5,978 nucleotides of DNA. Origin: Acidimicrobiales bacterium (GTDB lineage: Bacteria > Actinomycetota > Acidimicrobiia > Acidimicrobiales > VFJN01). The stretch is taken from contig JAFGPU010000437.1 in NCBI GenBank assembly GCA_016936035.1, positions 1-5,978 on the forward strand. The letters run 5' to 3'. The position numbers were made by a program, and so were the translations under genes. Numbering within the stretch: position 1 is the stretch's first letter; every line of letters starts with the position of its first letter. Under the pieces are notes generated by a model. The model searched no databases. It was not told the origin of the DNA and worked only from the letters and a program-made list of their open reading frames with translations. This document shows, piece by piece, positions 1-5,166 of this stretch.

Positions 1-1
1 G

Positions 2-19
2 CGACCGGCGCGCCGGTCG
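2..19 (-). terminator. Perfect 18-bp palindrome after the helicase stop, possible terminator hairpin
   Basis: Bases 2-10 (CGACCGGCG) are exactly the reverse complement of bases 11-19. As RNA this can fold into a 7-bp all-canonical stem (2-8 with 13-19) with a CGCG loop. It begins 21 bases beyond the helicase stop codon in the minus-strand direction, where a transcription terminator is expected. A T-tract cannot be judged because the window ends at base 1. It could instead be a protein-binding palindrome belonging to the gene to the left. Confidence 0.4.
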
Positions 20-40
20 GTGGCGCCGCTCCGTCAGCCG

Positions 41-2443
41 TCACGCCAGCGCGGCCCGCAGCAACGCCAGGGCGCCGGCCTTGTCGAGCGGGTCGTTGCC
101 GTTGCCGCACTTGGGCGACTGCACGCATGACGGGCACCCAGCCGAGCACGAGCACGCCTCGATGACTTCGGCGGTGGCGCGCACGTGGCGCTCCGCGGCC
201 TCGAAGCCCAGTTCGGCCACACCCGCACCGCCCTGGTAGCCGTCGTAGATGACGATGGCGGGGCCGCCGACGTCGGGCTGGTGCAGGGTGGACACGCCCC
301 CGACGTCCCAGCGGTCGCAGATCGTGAACAGCGGCAGCACCCCGATGCCCGCGTGCTCGGCCGCATGCAACGCACCCGGCGCGTCCCGCCGGTCGACACC
401 GGCAGCGTCGAGCAGCGCCGAGGGCACGACGTACCAGAACGCCCGGGTGGTGAGGGTGGAGCGCGGCAGGTCGAGCGGGGTGACGCCCAGCGACTCGCCC
501 GTGAGCGCATCCTTGCGCTGGTAGCCGGTCACCTGCTGGTGCACCTCGACGTCGCCGAGACCCACCTCGAGGGCGCCAAGCGGGCGGCGCGCATCACAGC
601 CGGTCACCCGGATGTCGACGTCCGTGCGCGCCACCGTGTACGTCGCGCCGTCGTCCGGCTCGACCACCGCGCACCGCCCGTCGAGGTCGAGCTCGACCAC
701 CCGCCACGACTGCCCGGCGTGCAGGTACGAGGCGCCGGGGTGGGCCTGCTCGCAGGCGCGGGACAGCTCGACGGTGCCGACGGCCTCGCCGTCGACCGTG
801 CGCAGCGCCACCTGGCCCCCGGCTCCGGCCCGCAGGCCGACGCCGTGCGACGGCCACCCACCGGCGGCGTACATGGCACGCGGGCCGCGCCCCCGCCCGC
901 GCTCGTGCACCACGAGCTGGTCGTCGAGCACCAGGCGGCGCACGACCTCGTCGAGCAGTCCGGGCCAGTAGCGCTCGTCCGCATGGGTGAGCGGCTTCTC
1001 GTGGGCGGCGCACCGCAGGTGGGCGTCGGCGACGAAGGGGTTGGCCGGATTGATGACGACGGGCTCGGGTGCGCGGGCGACGAGCTCGTGGGGGTGGGCG
1101 GCCATCCACTGGTCGAGCTGGTCGGACCCGGCGACGAGCACGGCCGCCGAGTGCCGGCCCGAGCGCCCGGCCCGCCCGGCCTGCTGCCAGAACGAGGCGA
1201 TCGTGCCCGGGAAGCCGTTGACGACGACGGCGTCGAGTCCGCCCACGTCGATGCCGAGCTCGAGGGCGCTGGTGGCCACCACGCCGTCGAGCCGGCCGCT
1301 GAACAGCTCCTCCTCGATGGCGCGTCGCTCCTCGGCCAGGTAGCCACCTCGGTAGGGCTGGACCTTGCGCCGGAACCGCGACGGCAGTCGCCGGCGCACG
1401 TCCGCCGCCACCACCTCGGTGGTGCGCCGGCTGCGGCAGAACGCGATGGTCTTCTGCCCCGACCGCACCAGCTCGGCCACCAGCCCCGCCGTCTCGCCGT
1501 TGGGTGACACCCGGGCCCCGGTGGCCTCGTCGAGCGGCGGCGGGTTCCACACCGCCACCAGCCGCTCGCCCTGGGGCGACCCGTCGTCGGCCACCGCCTC
1601 GACGGGCACGCCGCACACGGCCGAGGCCAGACGCTCGGGCTGACCGATGGTGGCCGAGCAGCACACGAAGGTCGGATCGGCGCCGTAGTGGTTGGCGAGG
1701 CGCCGCAGCCTCCGCACCAGGTGGGCGACGTGCGTGCCGAAGATGCCCCGGAACGCGTGCAGCTCGTCGACCACGACGTAGCGGAGGCGACCGAGGAACG
1801 TGGCCCAGCGGTCGTGGTGGGGCAGGATGCCGCTGTGCAGCATCTCGGGGTTGGTCAGCACCGTGGTGGCGTGCCGCCGGATCCACGCCCGTTCCTCGGT
1901 GCCGGTGTCGCCGTCGTAGGCACCGGCGACCACGCCGGGGTAGTCGTGCTCGCTCAGCGCCCGCAGCTGGTCGTGAGCCAGGGCCTTGGTGGGGAAGATG
2001 AGCAGCGACGTGCCCCGTCGCACCGGCGCGGCCGCGGCTTCCGCGATGGGCACCTGGTAGCACAGCGACTTGCCCGACGAGGTGCCGGTGGCGACGACGA
2101 CCGAGCGCCCGGCCCGGGCCAGGTCGATGGCGTGCGCCTGGTGCGACCACAGCGAGTCGACACCTACCCGGGCGGCGACCTCCGGCGGCAGGGGCCGGGT
2201 GAGGGATCCGGTGCGGGCCGGGCGGGGAGGGATGCGGTGCACGTGCACCAGCGGCGACGGGCCGTGACCGCCTCCGGGCGCCCCCGGCGGCACGGCAGCG
2301 AGCCGGTCGCGGTCGCCCACATCGACCAGGTGATCGGGCGCGCCCCCCACCCCCACCGCGCTCGGTGGCATGCCGGCACGCACCGCGAGGGCGGCCTGCA
2401 GGGAGTCGAGCGGGTCGACCGGGTCGACAGCGACGAGAGCCAT
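41..2443 (-). CDS. DEAD/DEAH-type DNA helicase with DUF1998 zinc-cysteine C-terminus (MrfA/YprA/Rv3649 family)
   Basis: An 800-residue superfamily 2 ATP-dependent helicase. MrfA of Bacillus subtilis, the characterised relative, is a 3'-5' DNA helicase in mitomycin C damage repair, so a cytoplasmic DNA-repair role is inferred. Motifs in order: Q-like SLWSHQ (97-102), Walker A ATGTSSGKS (118-126), Walker B VVVDELHA with the DELH typical of this branch (223-230), CSATI (262-266), IAFCRSRR (333-340), ATSALELGID (390-399) and QQAGRAGRSGR (420-430). The C-terminus matches DUF1998: IYDGYQGGAGVAE (732-744), then five cysteines (764, 766, 770, 773, 779) that should hold zinc. Length is close to the usual 750-800. 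The frame stays open upstream to 2803, but I chose the ATG at 2443: a TAACCT box lies 11 bases before it, and the longer frame would run into the divergent bldG-like gene. No MrfB-like exonuclease gene is visible beside it. Confidence 0.93.
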   Translation of the reverse strand: MALVAVDPVDPLDSLQAALAVRAGMPPSAVGVGGAPDHLVDVGDRDRLAAVPPGAPGGGHGPSPLVHVHRIPPRPARTGSLTRPLPPEVAARVGVDSLWSHQAHAIDLARAGRSVVVATGTSSGKSLCYQVPIAEAAAAPVRRGTSLLIFPTKALAHDQLRALSEHDYPGVVAGAYDGDTGTEERAWIRRHATTVLTNPEMLHSGILPHHDRWATFLGRLRYVVVDELHAFRGIFGTHVAHLVRRLRRLANHYGADPTFVCCSATIGQPERLASAVCGVPVEAVADDGSPQGERLVAVWNPPPLDEATGARVSPNGETAGLVAELVRSGQKTIAFCRSRRTTEVVAADVRRRLPSRFRRKVQPYRGGYLAEERRAIEEELFSGRLDGVVATSALELGIDVGGLDAVVVNGFPGTIASFWQQAGRAGRSGRHSAAVLVAGSDQLDQWMAAHPHELVARAPEPVVINPANPFVADAHLRCAAHEKPLTHADERYWPGLLDEVVRRLVLDDQLVVHERGRGRGPRAMYAAGGWPSHGVGLRAGAGGQVALRTVDGEAVGTVELSRACEQAHPGASYLHAGQSWRVVELDLDGRCAVVEPDDGATYTVARTDVDIRVTGCDARRPLGALEVGLGDVEVHQQVTGYQRKDALTGESLGVTPLDLPRSTLTTRAFWYVVPSALLDAAGVDRRDAPGALHAAEHAGIGVLPLFTICDRWDVGGVSTLHQPDVGGPAIVIYDGYQGGAGVAELGFEAAERHVRATAEVIEACSCSAGCPSCVQSPKCGNGNDPLDKAGALALLRAALA

Positions 2444-2454
2444 GGCCACCACCC

Positions 2455-2460
2455 AGGTTA
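2455..2460 (-). promoter_or_regulatory. Candidate -10 element TAACCT for the helicase gene
   Basis: On the minus strand TAACCT fits the actinobacterial -10 pattern TANNNT and ends 11 bases before the ATG. That predicts a very short or absent leader. No convincing -35 hexamer is visible, and the ATG has only a G/T-rich stretch rather than a clear Shine-Dalgarno. Confidence 0.35.
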
Positions 2461-2466
2461 CGCACG

Positions 2467-2476
2467 TGGAATTCCA
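2467..2476. other. 10-bp palindrome TGGAATTCCA in the divergent spacer, possible operator
   Basis: A perfect palindrome with an AATT core stands out in a very GC-rich background. It lies 7 bases upstream of the proposed helicase -10 element, between two divergent genes, and overlaps a second palindrome, CACGTG (2463-2468). This position suits a repressor or activator site, but no known consensus is recognised. The rest of the 2444-2584 spacer shows only the two candidate -10 boxes. Confidence 0.2.
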
Positions 2477-2569
2477 GGCGTGTAGCCCGTGGGCGTGCCG
2501 GTCGTCGAGGCGCCCCGCCGCAAGGGCCTGCGTCGGCCCAGGCTCACCGACCACGCTCGGCGCGAGCGG

Positions 2570-2575
2570 TAGTGT
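2570..2575 (+). promoter_or_regulatory. Candidate -10 element TAGTGT for the bldG-like operon
   Basis: TAGTGT fits TANNNT and ends 9 bases before the ATG at 2585. No Shine-Dalgarno lies between them (the spacer is CAGCGCGCC), so the operon's first gene may be translated from a very short leader. No clear -35 hexamer is present. Confidence 0.4.
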
Positions 2576-2584
2576 CAGCGCGCC

Positions 2585-2923
2585 ATGCAGCTTCGCACCC
2601 AGGTCTCCGAGATCGCCGGCTGGACGGTCGTCAGCCTCTACGGCGAGCTCGATGTCGCCACGTCGCCCGAGCTCCGCGAGCTTCTCGTCCGGCTGGTGGG
2701 CGACGGCGCCGAGCGCCTGGTGCTCGACCTCGAGGGCGTCGACTTCCTCGACTCGACCGGGCTGGGCACCATCATCAGCGTCCTGAAGCGGGTGCGCACC
2801 CACGGCGGCGACCTCCGCCTCGTGAGCACCCAGCCCCGCATCACCCGGTTGTTCGAGATCACCGGGCTCGACAAGGCCATCCCCTTGCTCCCCAGCCTCG
2901 ACGCGGCCGTCGCCGGAGGCTGA
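2585..2923 (+). CDS. bldG: BldG-like anti-sigma factor antagonist (STAS domain)
   Basis: A 112-residue single STAS domain, nearly the same length as Streptomyces BldG and typical of SpoIIAA/RsbV antagonists. The family binds an anti-sigma kinase when unphosphorylated, freeing a sigma factor, and is switched off by phosphorylation of a serine. Here that serine is in VDFLDSTGLGTI (52-63): Asp56-Ser57-Thr58-Gly59-Leu60, with Ser57 the acceptor. The ELDVATSPEL segment (21-30) and the LVLDLEGV strand before the serine are also family-typical. The ATG at 2585 starts the domain naturally and has no Shine-Dalgarno. The next gene, its probable kinase partner, starts 4 bases after this stop. Divergence from the helicase and the kinase downstream recall the Streptomyces bldG locus, which is the reason for the symbol. 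Membership of the STAS antagonist family is certain; strict orthology to bldG is inferred. Confidence 0.92.
   Translation: MQLRTQVSEIAGWTVVSLYGELDVATSPELRELLVRLVGDGAERLVLDLEGVDFLDSTGLGTIISVLKRVRTHGGDLRLVSTQPRITRLFEITGLDKAIPLLPSLDAAVAGG
2915..2919 (+). promoter_or_regulatory. Shine-Dalgarno GGAGG for the anti-sigma kinase
   Basis: GGAGG sits inside the last codons of the bldG-like gene, 8 bases before the GTG at 2928. It decides the GTG start, since no ATG is suitably placed. It contrasts with the missing Shine-Dalgarno of the operon's first gene. Confidence 0.75.
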
Positions 2924-2927
2924 CCCG

Positions 2928-3359
2928 GTGGCGGTCGTCGAGCTGGAGATCCCGGCCCGGCCCGCTTATCTGTCGCTCGTGCGTCTGATCGTCGACGCCG
3001 CTGTGGGCTCGCTCGCACCCGGCCTCACGCCCGCCCGCCTGGACGACCTGAAGATCGCCGTCACCGAGGCGTGCTCGAACGCCATCGAGGCCCACGAGGC
3101 GACCTACGCCGAGGGCCCGGTCGTGGTGCGCTGCCTCGTCGACGACGACCAGGTCACGGTGCAGGTGATCGACCACGGCCGCGGCTTCGACCCCGACCGG
3201 GTCGAGGCGCTGCCGGCAGCGACCGACCCCCGCCGCCTGCGCCACGAGAGCGGGCTCGGCATCCCGCTCATGCGCACCCTCACCGACGAGGTCGTCTTCA
3301 GCCGAGCAGCGGATGGGACGACGGTCAGCCTGACCGTCTACCGTCCACCGCCGCCATGA
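2928..3359 (+). CDS. Anti-sigma factor serine/threonine kinase, RsbW/SpoIIAB type (HATPase_c_2)
   Basis: A 143-residue GHKL-fold ATPase of the anti-sigma class, of normal length. The N box is TEACSNAIEAH with Glu47 and Asn51, the G1 box is DHGRGFD (82-88), and the G2 box is SGLGIPLMRTLTDEV (108-122). All the residues expected to bind ATP-Mg are present, so it should be an active kinase. Proteins of this family hold a sigma factor inactive and phosphorylate the STAS antagonist, here almost certainly the product of the gene just upstream (Ser57). It starts with GTG behind a GGAGG, 4 bases after the antagonist stop, and its own stop overlaps the next start as ATGA, so all three genes are probably co-transcribed. 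The target sigma factor is not in the window. It corresponds in position to the anti-sigma gene after bldG in Streptomyces. Confidence 0.92.
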   Translation: MAVVELEIPARPAYLSLVRLIVDAAVGSLAPGLTPARLDDLKIAVTEACSNAIEAHEATYAEGPVVVRCLVDDDQVTVQVIDHGRGFDPDRVEALPAATDPRRLRHESGLGIPLMRTLTDEVVFSRAADGTTVSLTVYRPPPP

Positions 3360-3874
3360 CTGACCCCCGACCGGACGTCCTCGCCAAGCCCGACGCCCTG
3401 CTCGCCCTGCACGACGTCACCGCCGAACTGTTCGCGCGCCTGCGCGACTGGTTCGACGTGCCCGGCACGGTCGAGCTCGACCTGACGGCTGTCGACGCCG
3501 CCGTGGCGGAGCTCACCGACCCGGTGATGGTGGCGGCGCTGGCGATGCGCAAGCTCCAGGCGCTGCACGTCCTGTCGACGCCGGGCGTGCGCACCACCAC
3601 CGACGTGGTGGTGATCATCGTGCAGGACCTGGATCGCGCGCTGCGACAGGCCCCGGCGTCGCGCCTGCGCGCCCAGGCCGAGGCGACCGACTGGGACGCC
3701 GAGCTGGCCGCGCTCGACGACGGCGGCCTTCCCGGATCCGAGCAGACCGTCGGCGACGACGCAACCGCGTCCGACCCGGAGGTCGAGCGCTTCCGGATGC
3801 TCCACGCCCGGCTGCACGAGGCGGCGCGCGCCGTGCTCGCCGTGTCGGAGGGCCGGGTCCGAGTCTTCGAGTGA
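3356..3874 (+). CDS. Unknown protein, third gene of the partner-switching operon
   Basis: A 172-residue protein that I do not recognise. It looks mostly helical and Ala/Leu/Asp-rich, with no signal peptide, membrane segment or cysteine. Three parts can be seen: an N-terminal helical region (about 14-75, including LHDVTAELFARLRDWF and VAALAMRKLQALHVL), a central stretch with the hydrophobic strand TTDVVVIIVQDLD (81-93), and, after an acidic Gly/Ser/Asp linker (about 120-140), a C-terminal helix rich in Arg, His and Glu (ERFRMLHARLHEAARAVL, 144-161). The ATG overlaps the kinase stop as ATGA with no Shine-Dalgarno, which implies translational coupling and a product made in step with the kinase. 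The frame is open further upstream inside the kinase gene, but the coupled ATG is the natural start. It has no sigma-factor region 2 or 4 that I can identify. A role as an added partner or target of the BldG-like/kinase pair rests on context only. Confidence 0.82.
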   Translation: MTDPRPDVLAKPDALLALHDVTAELFARLRDWFDVPGTVELDLTAVDAAVAELTDPVMVAALAMRKLQALHVLSTPGVRTTTDVVVIIVQDLDRALRQAPASRLRAQAEATDWDAELAALDDGGLPGSEQTVGDDATASDPEVERFRMLHARLHEAARAVLAVSEGRVRVFE

Positions 3875-3883
3875 CCCGACCGT

Positions 3884-3901
3884 CCGGCGACCGTCAGCCG
3901 G
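3884..3901. terminator. Weak hairpin at the convergent gene ends
   Basis: CCGGC at 3884-3888 can pair with GCCGG at 3897-3901 around an 8-base loop. This overlaps the 19-bp gap between the operon stop (3874) and the convergent lipoprotein stop (3894). The 8-mer CGACCGTC is also repeated directly at 3877 and 3888. The stem is short and has no T-tract, so any terminator role is uncertain. Confidence 0.2.
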
Positions 3902-4283
3902 TGGTCTCGGGGCCGACGCCGCACTCGTCGGTGAGGAACTGCTGGACGTTGGCCTGCGCCTCGTTCAGCTCCGTGATGCGCTCCTCGTCGTCGGGGTCAG
4001 CCGGGTCGAGGTCCTCGACCTCCTCGACGCCATCGATCGCCGTCCGGAAGTCGTCGGCGATCTCGTCGGGCGGGTTGAGCCCGCGGATCGCCTCGAGCAC
4101 CTCTTCTTGGCTGGCGTCGGCGTCCTCGCCCGTGAAGCGCTCCTCGAGCGCCAGGTACTCGTCGCAGAACTCCTCGGTGGAGCTGCTGCCGGCGTTCGAG
4201 TTGCCGACACCGTCCTCGCTGTCGCTGCAGCCGAGGACGGCCAGCGACGCGACCGCCGCCAGTCCGATGATGGTGCGTCGCAT
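3894..4283 (-). CDS. Small acidic lipoprotein, unknown function (smaller paralogue)
   Basis: A 129-residue secreted lipoprotein. The N-terminus MRRTIIGLAAVASLAVLGC has two arginines, a hydrophobic core and a lipobox VLGC, so Cys19 should be lipidated and the protein anchored on the outer face of the membrane. A Ser/Asn-rich linker (about 20-36) leads to an acidic helical domain. Cys40 (in EEFCDEYLALEERF), the PPDEIADDF motif (71-79) and Cys121 form a pattern also seen in the larger lipoprotein upstream, so Cys40 and Cys121 may be disulfide-bonded. No enzyme or binding motif is recognised. It faces the partner-switching operon tail to tail across 19 bp. The ATG at 4283 gives a complete signal peptide, although no clear Shine-Dalgarno lies before it. 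Confidence 0.85.
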   Translation of the reverse strand: MRRTIIGLAAVASLAVLGCSDSEDGVGNSNAGSSSTEEFCDEYLALEERFTGEDADASQEEVLEAIRGLNPPDEIADDFRTAIDGVEEVEDLDPADPDDEERITELNEAQANVQQFLTDECGVGPETTG

Positions 4284-4309
4284 GGAGAGGTCACTTTCTC
4301 GTCGGGGAC

Positions 4310-4325
4310 AGCCCGGGGCCGGGCT
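4310..4325. other. GC-rich hairpin AGCCCGG-GG-CCGGGCT between the two lipoprotein genes
   Basis: A perfect 7-bp inverted repeat with a 2-base centre lies 27 bases upstream of the smaller lipoprotein start. Because both genes read on the minus strand, it could be part of a terminator zone after the larger gene, or a leader structure of the smaller one. There is no T-tract to decide. Confidence 0.3.
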
Positions 4326-4346
4326 CAGGCCCTCACGAGCGCGGGA

Positions 4347-4363
4347 GTGCCCGGGCAGGGCAC
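4347..4363 (-). terminator. Hairpin GTGCCC-loop-GGGCAC downstream of the larger lipoprotein gene
   Basis: A 6-bp perfect stem (4347-4352 with 4358-4363) has a 5-base loop. It also contains the overlapping 10-bp palindrome TGCCCGGGCA (4348-4357). It lies 57 bases past the stop of the 176-residue lipoprotein in the direction of transcription and could end its transcript. It lacks a U-tract. It could equally be in the leader of the next gene. Confidence 0.3.
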
Positions 4364-4373
4364 GGAGACGTCG

Positions 4374-4379
4374 ACCCTA
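4374..4379 (-). promoter_or_regulatory. Candidate -10 element TAGGGT for the smaller lipoprotein
   Basis: On the minus strand TAGGGT fits TANNNT and is one of few such boxes in the 137-bp spacer. It would give a leader of roughly 80 bases containing both hairpins. No -35 hexamer is recognisable. Read-through from the larger lipoprotein gene is an alternative. Confidence 0.2.
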
Positions 4380-4420
4380 TCCACCCCGGCCGCTCGCGAG
4401 CTATCGGGCGACCGCCGGGC

Positions 4421-4951
4421 TCACTCGTCGAGCTGGCAGACCTCGACGAGGTAGCGGGCGACGATGGCCCCGGCGATCGCCCAAGCGTCCGACTCGTCAG
4501 GGCTCATCGAGGCGATGACCTCGCCGGAGGGGTCCTCCGCCGCCGCCTTCTGCACCGCGAAGAGGATGGCCCACTCCTCGGCGATCTCGTCCGGCGCGTC
4601 CATGGCCTCCATCTCGGCGGCGAACTCCGCGTCGCTGAGGACCTCGGCGTCGGGTGCGCTGGCCGCCGCCTGCGCCTCGGCCACATCCGCGCAGAACGTC
4701 TCGCTGCCCTCGCCGGTGAAGGTGCGGTCGACGTCGAGCCGGGTCCCGGCATCGTCGCCGGCCCCGTCGTCGGAGGGATCGGCGTCGTCGGTGTCGTCGG
4801 CGCCCTCGTCGCCGTCTGCCTCGTCGGGCGCGGCCACCTCGGTGGTGGTGGTGCCGTCCGAGGCCTCGTCGTCGGCGTCGTCGCCACCGCAGGCGGTCAG
4901 GCCGGCAGCAAGGAGCAGCACGAGCAGGGCTGCGAGCGTGCGGCGGGTCAT
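4421..4951 (-). CDS. Acidic lipoprotein with Asp/Glu-rich linker, unknown function (larger paralogue)
   Basis: A 176-residue secreted lipoprotein. The signal peptide MTRRTLAALLVLLLAAGLTAC ends in a clear lipobox LTAC, giving lipidated Cys21. A low-complexity linker follows (about 22-70), dominated by Asp, Glu, Gly, Ala and Thr, probably an extended tether. The folded part (about 75-176) is helical and holds Cys87 (SETFCADV), APDEIAEEW (119-127) and Cys172. This matches the order and spacing in the lipoprotein gene downstream: 33 residues from Cys to the PDEIA proline here versus 32 there, then 52 versus 49 to the last Cys. The ATG at 4951 follows GGGGGAG by 7 bases, and a TAGGTT box lies further upstream. 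The two genes are 137 bp apart, so they may or may not share a transcript. No enzymatic motif is seen, and an envelope role is all that can be inferred. Confidence 0.88.
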   Translation of the reverse strand: MTRRTLAALLVLLLAAGLTACGGDDADDEASDGTTTTEVAAPDEADGDEGADDTDDADPSDDGAGDDAGTRLDVDRTFTGEGSETFCADVAEAQAAASAPDAEVLSDAEFAAEMEAMDAPDEIAEEWAILFAVQKAAAEDPSGEVIASMSPDESDAWAIAGAIVARYLVEVCQLDE

Positions 4952-4958
4952 GGCATGT

Positions 4959-4965
4959 CTCCCCC
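4959..4965 (-). promoter_or_regulatory. Shine-Dalgarno GGGGGAG for the larger lipoprotein
   Basis: On the minus strand GGGGGAG ends 7 bases before the ATG at 4951. It supports this start over the nearby ATG at 4956, which is out of frame and too close to the Shine-Dalgarno. Confidence 0.6.
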
Positions 4966-5007
4966 GTGTGATCGACCGGCCTGTTCCCCTCCCCGGGCCG
5001 GTACGCC

Positions 5008-5013
5008 AACCTA
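5008..5013 (-). promoter_or_regulatory. Candidate -10 element TAGGTT for the larger lipoprotein
   Basis: On the minus strand TAGGTT fits TANNNT. It implies a leader of about 50 bases that includes the Shine-Dalgarno. The -35 region is GC-rich and has no clear hexamer. Confidence 0.35.
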
Positions 5014-5072
5014 GCGCTCGCCAGGCCAGGCGTGGCGACGGTCCGGCGACCCGCCGGTCCGCCGGCCATGGG

Positions 5073-5119
5073 CCAGCGGGCAGGGAGCAGGGGTAGGGGC
5101 AGCGGGCAGCGGGCAGCGA
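5073..5119 (+). repeat. Degenerate 7-bp tandem repeat forming a G-quadruplex motif
   Basis: GGCAGCG is repeated three times exactly at 5098-5118. Heptamers of related sequence precede it at 5073 (CCAGCGG), 5080 (GCAGGGA) and 5087 (GCAGGGG), with a 5-base phase break before the perfect copies. The stretch holds six runs of three or four G (starting at 5078, 5083, 5090, 5096, 5104 and 5111) separated by 2-4 bases. This satisfies the usual intramolecular G-quadruplex pattern with runs to spare. It lies in the divergent region between the lipoprotein and regulator genes, ending 48 bases before the regulator ATG. Apart from this and the candidate promoter boxes, the 4952-5166 spacer shows no gene. 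Confidence 0.7.
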
Positions 5120-5150
5120 GATGCCGCTCCGCCACGTGCCTCCGGCGAAC

Positions 5151-5156
5151 TAGCAT
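5151..5156 (+). promoter_or_regulatory. Candidate -10 element TAGCAT for the regulator gene
   Basis: TAGCAT fits TANNNT and ends 10 bases before the ATG at 5167, which has no Shine-Dalgarno. This is the same spacing as the boxes before the helicase and bldG-like genes and suggests a very short leader. The G-rich repeat lies about 33-78 bases upstream, where it could affect polymerase or activator access. Confidence 0.4.
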
Positions 5157-5166
5157 CCCCGACGTC

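Noticed and set aside
185..1507. Long plus-strand open frame of 440 codons inside the helicase
   Set aside because: It is antisense to conserved helicase motifs, gives a low-complexity Arg/Ala/Pro/Gly product with no domain, and is a high-GC shadow frame.
2407..2429. Tandem GGGTCGAC-like repeat
   Set aside because: It lies within the helicase N-terminal codons for V-D-P-V-D-P and is explained by coding.
2444..2803. N-terminal extension of the helicase frame by 120 residues
   Set aside because: The extra residues lie antisense to the start of the bldG-like gene and through the divergent spacer, show no domain, and are explained by a GC-rich frame without stops. The ATG at 2443 gives a family-normal length.
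3071..3355. Upstream extension of the third operon gene into the kinase gene
   Set aside because: The extension is an Arg/Pro-rich out-of-frame reading of the kinase's conserved G1 and G2 boxes. The ATGA-overlap ATG at 3356 is the natural start.
3356..3874. Third operon gene as a sigma factor
   Set aside because: No region 2 (-10 recognition) or region 4 helix-turn-helix pattern can be seen in the 172 residues.
4745..4885. Simple GTC/GTCG-rich sequence
   Set aside because: It encodes the Asp/Glu-rich tether of the larger lipoprotein, not a separate repeat element.
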